This document shows, one piece after another, positions 28,732 to 36,785 of a DNA stretch of 64,000 bases. The DNA comes from Calothrix sp. PCC 7103 (GTDB taxonomy: Bacteria > Cyanobacteriota > Cyanobacteriia > Cyanobacteriales > Nostocaceae): assembly GCF_000331305.1 (NCBI RefSeq), contig NZ_KB217478.1, positions 1,595,679 through 1,659,678 of the forward strand. Direction: 5' to 3'. A program made the position numbers and the translations under genes. Numbering within the stretch: position 1 is the first letter of the stretch; every line of letters begins with the position of its first letter. Under the pieces are notes generated by a model. It was not told the DNA's origin, made no database searches, and saw nothing but the letters and a program-made list of their open reading frames with translations.

Positions 28732-29784
28732 TCATTGTGACATCACAACTTCTTTTTCCTCGATAACTTCATAGCCTGTAGCTAATTTGTCAATAGCTTT
28801 ATTGAGTAACTCAACTCCTTGCTCTACGGTTTCTATTTTATTCAAGTTACTTCGTAAATCAGAGGCGCCAACAAATCCTTTTGCGTACCAAGCCATATGT
28901 TTACGCGCTTGGTAAATACCGCGTTCTCCTTTATATTCATACAATGCTTCTAAATGTTCTTTGGCGCATTCGAGTCTTTGTACAGGTGTTGGCGCCGCTA
29001 ATATTTCCCCTGTTTTAAAAAAATAATCAATTTCTCCCACTAAAAACGGATATCCCAAAGTACCGCGCGAACACATTACACCATCGGCGCCTGTTTCTTC
29101 CAAGCATCGCACTGCTGACTCTACAGAAAATATATCCCCATTGGCAATTACTGGAATATCTAATACTTGTTTTACCTTCCCTATCCATTCCCAACGCGCG
29201 TTACCTGTATAACCTTGGGCACGAGTACGACCATGTACAGTTATCATTTGGGCGCCTGCATCTTGCATACGAAGAGCAAAATCTAGTATCGTAATCTCTG
29301 CATCATCCCAACCAATGCGTGTTTTTAGGGTGACTGGTACATCAACAGCCTTAACTATTTCTCTTACTATTTCCTCTGCTACTTCTGGTTGCCGTAACAG
29401 CGAAGAACCCCCACCCTTGCGAGTAATTTTATTTACCGGACACCCCATATTAATATCCACAGTATCGGCGCCTTCAGCAACTGCTTTTTGTGCAGCTTCA
29501 GCTAAAAAATGTGGACGGCAATCAAATAATTGAATACTTACCGGTCGTTCGTTTGGGTCAATCTCCATAATAATGGGAATTTCCTTTAAATGCTGCAACC
29601 TAGAAGCGTGAACCATCTCGGTATATAACATTGATTCTGGAGCATAACGACGAACAAGGCGCCGGAACACCAAATCTGTTACACCAGATAAAGGAGATTG
29701 AAGCACACGACTGTTTACTTCTAGGGCGCCGATTTTTAGAGGTGTAGAGAGTCTCGCTTTGAGATGAGGAGATAATTGCAGCAT
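28732..29784 (-). CDS. dusB: tRNA-dihydrouridine synthase (DusB type)
   Basis: 350 aa FMN enzyme that reduces uridine in the tRNA D-loop. The TIM barrel starts with SPLSGVTDLVFRRLVRRY. The catalytic Cys115 lies in MGCPVNKITRKGGGSSLL, with the FMN/phosphate segments THGR-like VHGRTRAQGY and IPVIANGDIF and the C-terminal helical domain ARKHMAWYAKGF. The ATG at 29784 gives MLQLSPHLKARLSTPL. The 5' quarter and upstream DNA are duplicated at 31050-31450 as a deleted copy. Confidence 0.95.
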   Translation of the reverse strand: MLQLSPHLKARLSTPLKIGALEVNSRVLQSPLSGVTDLVFRRLVRRYAPESMLYTEMVHASRLQHLKEIPIIMEIDPNERPVSIQLFDCRPHFLAEAAQKAVAEGADTVDINMGCPVNKITRKGGGSSLLRQPEVAEEIVREIVKAVDVPVTLKTRIGWDDAEITILDFALRMQDAGAQMITVHGRTRAQGYTGNARWEWIGKVKQVLDIPVIANGDIFSVESAVRCLEETGADGVMCSRGTLGYPFLVGEIDYFFKTGEILAAPTPVQRLECAKEHLEALYEYKGERGIYQARKHMAWYAKGFVGASDLRSNLNKIETVEQGVELLNKAIDKLATGYEVIEEKEVVMSQ

Positions 29785-30264
29785 AAAAGATAAATATAAA
29801 ATTCACATAGCTTCTATATTTTTACATTACATAGGGTATGTGACAGCCATAACCAACTAGAAACGAAGCAAACAATTAAACTGGTGTCACGCACCATCGA
29901 ATATTTATGAACTCTTCAGAAGCCTTTCTAAAAGGATATTTTAAAAATTTTATTAATATACAATTATAAACCTCATTTATGTGTCTTTGTGTAAGACATT
30001 TTACCACAGAGGCACAATATAGTTCACCGATAAAAATGTTCTACAAGTTTAAATTAATCTTCTTATTTATATTATGATGTGCAGCAAGCGGACGCGACTA
30101 AATGTTAATTTTGTATAGCTTTTGTTGCCTCTGTAACTATATTAATTCTACCATCGGTGCTTTTTACAATTAAGTACTGTCACACATCATCTAAAGTTTA
30201 TAAATACTTCAGATGTTTGAAAGTACTTAAGTTCATAGTTTTTTATTGAAATTTGAGGTAGTGG
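29785..30264. other. Spacer between dusB and the VapBC pair
   Basis: 480 bp without a gene. 29785-29915 is the upstream flank of dusB that recurs at 31352-31480. The imperfect inverted pair TGTGACAGCC...GGTGTCACGCACC (29840-29895) is replaced in the second copy by GCGCTCTGAGCA...TGCTCAGAGTACACC. The stems are thus both conserved while their sequences differ, which hints at a conserved hairpin. Confidence 0.6.
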
Positions 30265-30672
30265 CTATAAAACTTTGAAAGGGTTAATAATATCTACACC
30301 GTCAATGTTAGAGTAACCAAAATCTTCTGTGTAAAGCGTTTGAATATTTGCTTCTAGGCAAGCAGCAATAATCATGGAGTCCCAATGAGATAAACTAAAG
30401 CGATTTATTAAATTCTCTGCACGGTCGATGATATCCCAAGTTGGAATAACTGTATACCACACCTGCTGTAAATCGCGAATATATTGGTAAGCTTGACTTC
30501 TGTTATACCCTAATTTTTCTAATTTTCGGCTTGCAGCTAGATACTCACACGCAACCTGCCAAAGTAACACCCCCGAAGCAAGGTTAGAAATTAGAGAAGA
30601 TGCTTTGGCTTGTTTAATAGTATCGCGTGGGTCGTTTACATAAATTAAAATATTGGTATCAACGGCGTTCAT
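30265..30672 (-). CDS. vapC: PIN-domain toxin of the VapC type
   Basis: 135 aa from the ATG at 30672. The frame runs 10 codons further upstream, but MNAVDTNILIYVNDP is the classic PIN start. The acidic residues of the nuclease site are Asp in VDTNILIY, Glu in ACEYLAASR, and Asp in HWDSMIIAACLE and YTEDFGY. VapC proteins cut tRNA or rRNA when freed from their antitoxin. It overlaps the 3' end of the upstream antitoxin gene by 14 nt. Confidence 0.9.
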   Translation of the reverse strand: MNAVDTNILIYVNDPRDTIKQAKASSLISNLASGVLLWQVACEYLAASRKLEKLGYNRSQAYQYIRDLQQVWYTVIPTWDIIDRAENLINRFSLSHWDSMIIAACLEANIQTLYTEDFGYSNIDGVDIINPFKVL

Positions 30673-30901
30673 GTAGCATATCCCGTGTAAAAGGTTCTGC
30701 ATCAGAAGGAATCGGATTTTCCTGCATACGTTTAACTAGCGCTTTTAGAAAGCTCTTTTTGCTTTCTGCGTCAGAAATTGGTGGTGCCATAACATTAGAA
30801 GATTTAACAAATAACTCAACTTCAGAACCTTCTGGAATATCACAGGTTGTTTGCAATATAAAGGTGCCATTACTGTAAGTTGCTTTTAAAGTTTGGGGCA
30901 T
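30659..30901 (-). CDS. Antitoxin of the AF2212/DUF104-like family
   Basis: 80 aa. MPQTLKATYSNGTFILQTTC followed by DIPEGSEVELFV is the small beta-barrel of the AF2212-like (DUF104) antitoxins. The C-terminal half (KSFLKALVKRMQENPIP) is the helical part that should block the PIN nuclease. It is the first gene of the pair and overlaps vapC. About 50 bp of this gene recur as a fragment near 31479-31529. Confidence 0.85.
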   Translation of the reverse strand: MPQTLKATYSNGTFILQTTCDIPEGSEVELFVKSSNVMAPPISDAESKKSFLKALVKRMQENPIPSDAEPFTRDMLHERR

Positions 30902-31049
30902 AGAGGTTAATCCATATTAATTTGGATAACTAAATGTTAGATACTAATTATAACCTATTCTTGCGTCACAGCATTTAGAGATGTTTGAAAAGTAATATTT
31001 GTTAAGCAATCCTAAGTTTATTCCCGTAGGCACCTTTTATCCATGTTTG

Positions 31050-31351
31050 TGTCTCAACTTCCAACATGCGTTACCTGTGCAAGCGCAATCAAATAATTGA
31101 ATACTTACCGGGCGTTCGTTTGGGTCAATCTCCATAATAATGGGAATTTCCTTCAAATGCTGCAACCTAGAAGCGTGAACCATCTCGGTATATAACATTG
31201 ACGACTGAGCATAACGACGAACAAGGTGCCGGAACACCAAATCTGTTACACCAGATAAAGGAGATTGAAGCACACAACTGTTTACAACTAGGGCGCCTAT
31301 TTTTAGAGGTGTAGCGAGTCTCGCTTTGAGATGAGGAGTTAATTGCAGCAT
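31050..31351 (-). pseudogene. dusB fragment with internal deletion
   Basis: The first 89 codons nearly match dusB (MLQLTPHLKARLATPLKIGA to RPVSIQLFDC). The sequence then jumps to TGNACW, which corresponds to TGNARW about 105 residues further on in dusB, and ends soon after. A deletion of about 300 bp therefore joins two parts of the gene. The flanking upstream DNA (31352-31480) is also copied. The barrel and the catalytic Cys are missing. Confidence 0.85.
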
Positions 31352-31478
31352 AAAAGATAAATATAAAATTCACATAGCTTCTATATTTTTACATTACGTA
31401 GGGTGCGCTCTGAGCAATCACAAACTAGAAACGAAGCAAATAATTAAACTGCTCAGAGTACACCATCGAATATTTATA

Positions 31479-31529
31479 AGCTCTTTTTGCTTTCTACATC
31501 ATAAATTGGTGGCGCCACAACATTAGAAT
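31479..31529 (-). pseudogene. Fragment of the DUF104-type antitoxin gene
   Basis: About 50 bp (AGCTCTTTTTGCTTTCTACA and on) match 30751-30801 inside the antitoxin gene with few changes. It has no start or stop of its own and is the far end of the rearranged duplication that includes the dusB fragment. Confidence 0.75.
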
Positions 31530-31557
31530 TACTAAACCTTAAAAGATTTCATTTATC

Positions 31558-31628
31558 TTGTGGGGTGGGCATCCTTGCCCGCCCTATATATTTGAAACAT
31601 ATTTGGAACGGGCAAGGATGCCCATTCC
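31558..31628. repeat. GGGCATCCTTGCCCGCC inverted pair
   Basis: CTTGTGGGGTGGGCATCCTT and its inverse AAGGATGCCCATTCCACAAG face each other around a 30-bp loop just after the HTH gene stop. The long stem may end transcription from that gene. Confidence 0.75.
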
Positions 31629-31650
31629 ACAAGAGCAATTTAAACATGCC

Positions 31651-32760
31651 TTAAAAGGCTTCAGGTGCTGCAATGCCGGCGCCTACTGAAACTTGTCCGT
31701 TAGATTGTAATCCGGGTTTGGTATTTGTTTCTTTCTCTTGGCGTGTTTTAGTGAAAGATGAAGTTGAAGACGTGTTTGTGTCGGGGAGTAGTCGTTGTGC
31801 TTCTGCTTGCTGCGACATTAATGATAGTCCACTAACGGCGCCTGCTACGAGTGCTGTATAACCGACATATAAATGCATCGGTTTAATATCAAATCCGATT
31901 CTAGCACCTGAGCTTTTTTGTTCCTTATACCAAACTGGTGCAATTGTCTTTGCTGGTTCAGGAGCAGGTAGAGAGCCAACTAAGTTAGTTCCATTTAATC
32001 CCAATGCATTACCCATCACACGAATGAACCCACGAACATATACCTCTTCCGGTAGATTTTCCCATTTCCCATTCTCAATTGCTTCCATTTGATGGACGGG
32101 TACATGGGTATAGATATTCAGCTGAGTCAATGACATTCCTTTCAACTCACGTGCTTGTCGCAATTGTTGACCTATGTCTTTTAAGGTTTGAGCGCGTTGT
32201 TCTGTTGCTGCAAGTCTAGCAAGTTCTGCTTTGGAAGGTTTTTTGTTTTTGTTCTTGTTCAACCACGGGAACGATAAGTTGGATTTAACAGGGCTTTTAA
32301 CTTCTACACTAAGTGAATTACCATTGTCTACTACTGCATCAGTTTCATGTTCTGCTTTGGAATGAAACTTTGCGCTGGTTAAGCATTCTGATAAATCACC
32401 GTTTGGTTCTAAGCTCTGTTCAACCGAATGATTAACGTTTTCTTCTAATTCAACTTTTTCTTCGTTATTTACAGAATTTGGAGATGAAGCAGCACCTGGT
32501 TGCACTTCCTCTATTTGTTGCTGCTGTTTAGCAAACTGATGAAAAGCTAAACCTATTGCTTCCCGTCCCACAGCTTTAAATAACTGACTTGCTTGTTCAG
32601 AAGATTCTCCGAACATTTTTTTTACAGTAGCTAACGCACGACGGTAAACTTTGCTGCGATGTAGCTCTGCTTCAATTTCGCCTAAGATTGACCGTAGTTC
32701 GTCTTGGCTGATCTCAATAGCTGATTTTCCAGGAATACTTAGTGAGTATACAGCTGTCAT
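31651..32760 (-). CDS. RodZ-like HTH membrane protein
   Basis: 369 aa. An N-terminal region with helices (ILGEIEAELHRSKVYRRALA, about 26-45) and an acidic Glu/Ser-rich linker precede a Cro/C1-type HTH domain (about 198-265: IGQQLRQARELKGMSLTQLN, then LPEEVYVRGFIRVMGNALGL) of the HTH_25/RodZ kind. A single transmembrane helix follows (about 302-320, YVGYTALVAGAVSGLSLM) and then a short Thr/Ser-rich tail. RodZ links the MreB cytoskeleton to the membrane; here the long N-terminal part and missing DUF4115 domain make it a variant. Start ATG at 32760. Confidence 0.8.
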   Translation of the reverse strand: MTAVYSLSIPGKSAIEISQDELRSILGEIEAELHRSKVYRRALATVKKMFGESSEQASQLFKAVGREAIGLAFHQFAKQQQQIEEVQPGAASSPNSVNNEEKVELEENVNHSVEQSLEPNGDLSECLTSAKFHSKAEHETDAVVDNGNSLSVEVKSPVKSNLSFPWLNKNKNKKPSKAELARLAATEQRAQTLKDIGQQLRQARELKGMSLTQLNIYTHVPVHQMEAIENGKWENLPEEVYVRGFIRVMGNALGLNGTNLVGSLPAPEPAKTIAPVWYKEQKSSGARIGFDIKPMHLYVGYTALVAGAVSGLSLMSQQAEAQRLLPDTNTSSTSSFTKTRQEKETNTKPGLQSNGQVSVGAGIAAPEAF

Positions 32761-32976
32761 AATCTTTGTCTAAACCAATAATATTTATAAGAGCGAAAAA
32801 GCTTTCTCTGTGTAATTTATTCTCTTGATTGCGGGTGATTCCGGATTTTTGTGTATCAATCCATCAGGTATTTTGAACCACCAAAGTCATTTTTATAAAC
32901 GCACGCAAATATAAACAATTACATTCCCACTTAGGTGTTATTGCTTAAATCGGCGCCTGTCAGAAACCAGGTTTCT

Positions 32977-33819
32977 TTAATAAAGAGTTGGTCGTCTCGC
33001 TTCAATTAGTTTTATAAAAGACTGCACAGCTTTTAAATATACTCCGGGAGCGAACTCTCCAACGTTGTTATGGTCTGCACCAGGAACAATTAGTACTTCT
33101 TTGGGCTTTGGAGCCGCATTATACAGCTGTTTACTCATAAACGCTGGAACTGTTGAATCCTCGGCGCCGTGAATTAATAGGATAGGTATTTTTATCAGTG
33201 GTATTTTACTGATTGAATCAAAATTTTGTTTCAGAATTAACTTGACGGGGAAAAACCGGAAAAGTTTCCGAGCTACTATCACATTTCGTATTGATGTGAA
33301 AGTACTTTCCACAATCAACCCGGCAGCTTCTGGATGCTTTGTGGCTAATTCTATCGCAACGGCGCCACCTAACGAGTGTCCATATATATAGATGTCGTGA
33401 GGAGCTGCTAATATTTGTGTTACCAAATAATTCCAAGCTATGGACGCATCTTCGTAAACACTCTTTTCAGTAGGATGCTTACCAATACTAAGCCCAAATC
33501 CTCGATAATCAATTAACAATACTGAAAACCCTGCTTTATAATATCCAGTTGCTGCATAAACATTGGCGCCAATGTTAGCTGCGTTACCGTGGAGATAGAG
33601 TAGAACTTTACCATTAGAGTACTTAGAATTATCCATCCACCAAGCGTAAATTCGGTCATTGCCACTGGAACTTACAGGTATCCAAACTTCTTCAAAAGGT
33701 ACATCATAAGCAGCAGGTGTTTTTTCGATCTCTGACGAAGGATAAAAAAGATACTGTTGCTGTCGTGCGTATAAAAATAAGCACGTTGCGATGTAAGCAA
33801 AAATAACCAGCAGCCCCAT
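32977..33819 (-). CDS. Alpha/beta hydrolase (S33/BEM46-like), membrane-anchored
   Basis: 280 aa. The N-terminal hydrophobic helix (GLLVIFAYIATCLFLYA) anchors the protein. The hydrolase core has YLHGNAANIG (oxyanion region), nucleophile elbow GHSLGGAVA (Ser about 155), Asp in IHGAEDSTVP and His in GADHNNVGE. This pattern is typical of BEM46/YqiA-type acyl hydrolases, often lipid-directed. Substrate unknown. Start ATG at 33819 after NNNGGG-poor AT-rich DNA. Confidence 0.9.
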   Translation of the reverse strand: MGLLVIFAYIATCLFLYARQQQYLFYPSSEIEKTPAAYDVPFEEVWIPVSSSGNDRIYAWWMDNSKYSNGKVLLYLHGNAANIGANVYAATGYYKAGFSVLLIDYRGFGLSIGKHPTEKSVYEDASIAWNYLVTQILAAPHDIYIYGHSLGGAVAIELATKHPEAAGLIVESTFTSIRNVIVARKLFRFFPVKLILKQNFDSISKIPLIKIPILLIHGAEDSTVPAFMSKQLYNAAPKPKEVLIVPGADHNNVGEFAPGVYLKAVQSFIKLIEARRPTLY

Positions 33820-34054
33820 ACCAAGAAGAAACTTGGGGAGTAAATGTATTATATGTATCAGCTTTCCTGCCCTCCTTCAGGTAATTCTAAACACAATCAT
33901 TATTATTTTTGTGACTAAATTTGGTACTCTATTAAATTAGAGATACGATTGCCAAATATGAATTCTTATAATTTCGATTAATTAGTTTAATTATATACAC
34001 AAAAATCAGTACTTTCTCTATTGAATAAGCATAGGTGGATAAGAGGAGAATCAA

Positions 34055-34957
34055 GTGAAGTTAGGGAATGAAGCTCAAATAGAGCAATTAAGGGAGATTG
34101 GGGCTTACTTACGCAAACGGCGCGAAGACAAATCTATAAGTATAGATGAAATCGCAGTACATACGCGGATACGCCCAGCGTTCATACAAGCCATAGAAGA
34201 GGGAAATGCCGAGGTTCTTCCTGAAGCAGTTTTTGTACAGGGATTCATTCGTCGCTATTGTGATGCTATCGGCATTGATGGCGCCGCACTAACCACAAAC
34301 TTTGGTGATGTATTTTTACCCGTACCAACTGAAAGCGAACCACAAGACATCGAAAAGAAACAAAGTTTATATATACCTCTAGCCGTACCGTATATCTTAC
34401 TACTACTTGCCGCCTCTTTAGGACTTATTTATATTCTTGTTCCTCGTCGAGGAGCTGAGTCGGTAGCTCAAAGCAAAAGTAATACTACTAAAACAGCAGT
34501 CGTTTCTAAAACTTCTCCGGTAGTATCATCGTTACCAAAACCAACATCAAGTTCAACATCAAGTTCAACATCAAGTTCAACATCAAGTCCAACAAGCTCT
34601 CCTATCGCGTTAGCATCACCATCACCAACACTGACTTCTACCCCCCAAACAACACCAACACCAACACCAACAATTCAAGCTGGGGAAGGGATTGAAGTTG
34701 GTGTTGAACTGCAAGACAGTTCGTGGATACGAGTCAAAGTCGATGGAAAAACTGATTTTGAAGGAACCTTAAATAAAGGAGAAAAAAGAACGTGGAAAGC
34801 TTTGAAAGAAGTTTCGATACGTTCGGGTAATGCTGGTGCTGTTTTAATATCCCCAAATAAGCAACCTGCTACAGCAATGGGTCCTGAAGGTAGTATCCGA
34901 GATGTAAAGTATACTCCTGAAACTGCCGCAACAACAACACCTTCCCCAACACCATAA
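34055..34957 (+). CDS. RodZ-type HTH protein with DUF4115 domain
   Basis: 300 aa; starts with GTG at 34055 behind AAGAGGAG. The HTH domain (about 9-85) contains LREIGAYLRKRREDKSISID and LPEAVFVQGFIRRYCDAIGI. One transmembrane helix lies at about 108-130 (PLAVPYILLLLAASLGLIYI). A Ser/Thr/Pro linker contains four SSSTS-type units encoded by a 12-bp tandem repeat (TCAAGTTCAACA, about 34549-34590). The C-terminal DUF4115 domain (about 212-295: VGVELQDSSWIRVKVDGKTD) is extracytoplasmic. This is the full RodZ layout, so a role in cell shape via MreB is likely. Confidence 0.88.
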   Translation: MKLGNEAQIEQLREIGAYLRKRREDKSISIDEIAVHTRIRPAFIQAIEEGNAEVLPEAVFVQGFIRRYCDAIGIDGAALTTNFGDVFLPVPTESEPQDIEKKQSLYIPLAVPYILLLLAASLGLIYILVPRRGAESVAQSKSNTTKTAVVSKTSPVVSSLPKPTSSSTSSSTSSSTSSPTSSPIALASPSPTLTSTPQTTPTPTPTIQAGEGIEVGVELQDSSWIRVKVDGKTDFEGTLNKGEKRTWKALKEVSIRSGNAGAVLISPNKQPATAMGPEGSIRDVKYTPETAATTTPSPTP

Positions 34958-34961
34958 AAAT

Positions 34962-35011
34962 GTAGAGACGCGTTCACGTAGTGTCCCGCAGGGAATATAT
35001 CGCGTCTCTAC
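34962..35011. repeat. SIR palindrome interrupted by a second repeat
   Basis: The SIR arms GTAGAGACGCG and CGCGTCTCTAC are separated by 28 bp that carry TCACGTAGTGTCCCGCAGGGA, another repeated segment also present at about 61690-61710 (TCACGTAGTGTCCCGTAGGG). It lies between the convergent RodZ-type gene and gatA and may end both. Confidence 0.75.
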
Positions 35012-35029
35012 ACGTTTGTTTTTTATTTT

Positions 35030-36493
35030 TTAAATTTTGGGTTCGCGTGAATGCCAATCTGTTGCTTGCTCATATGCATAAGCAACTTGGAACAACAAAT
35101 CTTCCCGCAAGGCATTACCCACCAACTGTAAACCTATTGGCATTCCTTCATTATCAAAACCGCATGGTACACTTATACCAGGCAATCCAGCTAAGTTAAC
35201 AGGTATTGTCATTAAGTCAATTAAATACATACTTAATGGGTCGGTTGTTTTCTCTCCTGCTTTGAATGCGGTTGTGGGAGCAACTGGAGATACTAAAACA
35301 TCGACTTTTTCAAATGCGCTCTCAAAGTCTTGTTTAATTAAGGTGCGGACTTTTTGGGCTTTGAGATAATACGCATCATAGTAACCTGAAGACAGTGCGT
35401 AGGTACCTATCATAATACGACGTTTGACTTCGGCGCCGAAACCATTAGCACGAGTGCGGGTGTACATTGATAGTAAATTTTCGGCATCTTCTGCACGCAT
35501 ACCATATTTAACACCGTCATAACGGGCTAAGTTAGCAGAAGCTTCTGAGGGAGCAATAATGTAGTAGCTTGGTAAACCGTAGCGGAAACGAGGACAAGAA
35601 ATTTCAACGATTTCTGCTCCTAGTTCTTTAAGTTTTTCAATAGCAGTATTGACAGATTGCTCAACAGTTGCATCTAAACCTTCACCAAAAGTTTCCTTGA
35701 TAATACCAATACGAATTTTTCTGCCGTTATACGACATCGAACCAGGTTTGAGATTTGCCGTATAATCAGGAATTTCAACTTTTAAACTCGTCGAGTCTTT
35801 AGGGTCATATCCTGCTATCGCATTTAGTAAAATAGCCGAATCTTCAACGCTACGCGAAAAAGGTCCAATTTGGTCGAGCGAAGAAGCAAATGCGACTAAC
35901 CCATAGCGTGAGACAAGTCCATAAGTAGGTTTAATACCCACAACACCACAAAACGAAGCAGGTTGACGAATGGAACCACCTGTATCTGAACCTATTGACA
36001 CAACACATTCACCTGCTGCAACTGCTGCTGCTGAACCTCCCGATGAACCACCTGGTACACGCGATAAGTCCCAAGGGTTTGCAGTTTTTTTATAAGCTGA
36101 TGTTTCTGTGGAACCTCCCATTGCGAACTCATCAAGATTCGTTTTACCAACCATTACGGCGCCTGCATCGAATAGCTTTTGCGTTACCGTTGATTCATAA
36201 GGTGGTACAAAATTCTCTAAAATTCGTGAAGCGCAAGTTGTAGCAATTCCCTTTGTACACATATTATCTTTGATCCCGATGGGGATACCAGCTAACATGC
36301 CGATTTCTTCACCTGCTGAAATTAGAGCATCCACAGCACGTGCTTGTTCCATTGCCTTTTCTGCGGTCACACACAAGAAACTTTGTACCTTTGGTTCTAA
36401 CGTTTCTATACGTTTTAGCGCTTCTTGGGCAATTTCAACCGCAGAACGCTCCTTTTTAACTAATTGTTCATGTAATTCACGAATCGATGCCAT
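35030..36493 (-). CDS. gatA: Glutamyl-tRNA(Gln) amidotransferase subunit A
   Basis: 487 aa amidase subunit of GatCAB, which converts Glu-tRNA(Gln) to Gln-tRNA(Gln). The Lys-cisSer-Ser triad is seen in [11 protein letters not shown] (Lys), [16 protein letters not shown] (cis-Ser) and [16 protein letters not shown] (nucleophile Ser). The C-terminal [16 protein letters not shown] and [10 protein letters not shown] are family hallmarks. Start ATG at 36493. gatB and gatC are not in the window, as is usual for cyanobacteria with scattered gat genes. Confidence 0.97.
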   Translation of the reverse strand: MASIRELHEQLVKKERSAVEIAQEALKRIETLEPKVQSFLCVTAEKAMEQARAVDALISAGEEIGMLAGIPIGIKDNMCTKGIATTCASRILENFVPPYESTVTQKLFDAGAVMVGKTNLDEFAMGGSTETSAYKKTANPWDLSRVPGGSSGGSAAAVAAGECVVSIGSDTGGSIRQPASFCGVVGIKPTYGLVSRYGLVAFASSLDQIGPFSRSVEDSAILLNAIAGYDPKDSTSLKVEIPDYTANLKPGSMSYNGRKIRIGIIKETFGEGLDATVEQSVNTAIEKLKELGAEIVEISCPRFRYGLPSYYIIAPSEASANLARYDGVKYGMRAEDAENLLSMYTRTRANGFGAEVKRRIMIGTYALSSGYYDAYYLKAQKVRTLIKQDFESAFEKVDVLVSPVAPTTAFKAGEKTTDPLSMYLIDLMTIPVNLAGLPGISVPCGFDNEGMPIGLQLVGNALREDLLFQVAYAYEQATDWHSREPKI

Positions 36494-36507
36494 AGTAATT
36501 CCCTTAT

Positions 36508-36655
36508 TTAGTGCTGAGTGGAAAGTGCTGAGTGCTGAGTGTAGAGATGTGATTCATCACGTCTGTACAGATTTAGGAGTTAGGAGTTAAAAATCAAGTT
36601 AAAAATCATAAATCATAACTCAGCACTCAGCACTCAGCACTCATAACTTATCAAA
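36508..36655. repeat. GTGCTGAGT heptamer-type repeats and a SIR copy
   Basis: Short units of GTGCTGA/GTGCTGAGT (36510-36543) and their inverse CACTCAGCACTCAGCACTC (about 36620-36648) flank a SIR copy (36541-36568) and GGAGTTAGGAGTTA. The same CACTCAGCACTCAGCACTGA array is found at 53336-53362. Confidence 0.8.
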
Positions 36656-36785
36656 AGATTGATTTTAATACAGGTTTGGCATGGGCAACTCATTTTAAAC
36701 TAGTATTGATAGCACCGCCGAATTTTATAAATACTCGATATTAAGTTGCTTTTAGTCAATTCCATAATATTCAGAGGCGAAAGTA

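Noticed and set aside
36508-36655. Possible CRISPR array
   Set aside because: The units are 7-9 bp simple repeats with no regular unique spacers; no cas gene is present in the window.
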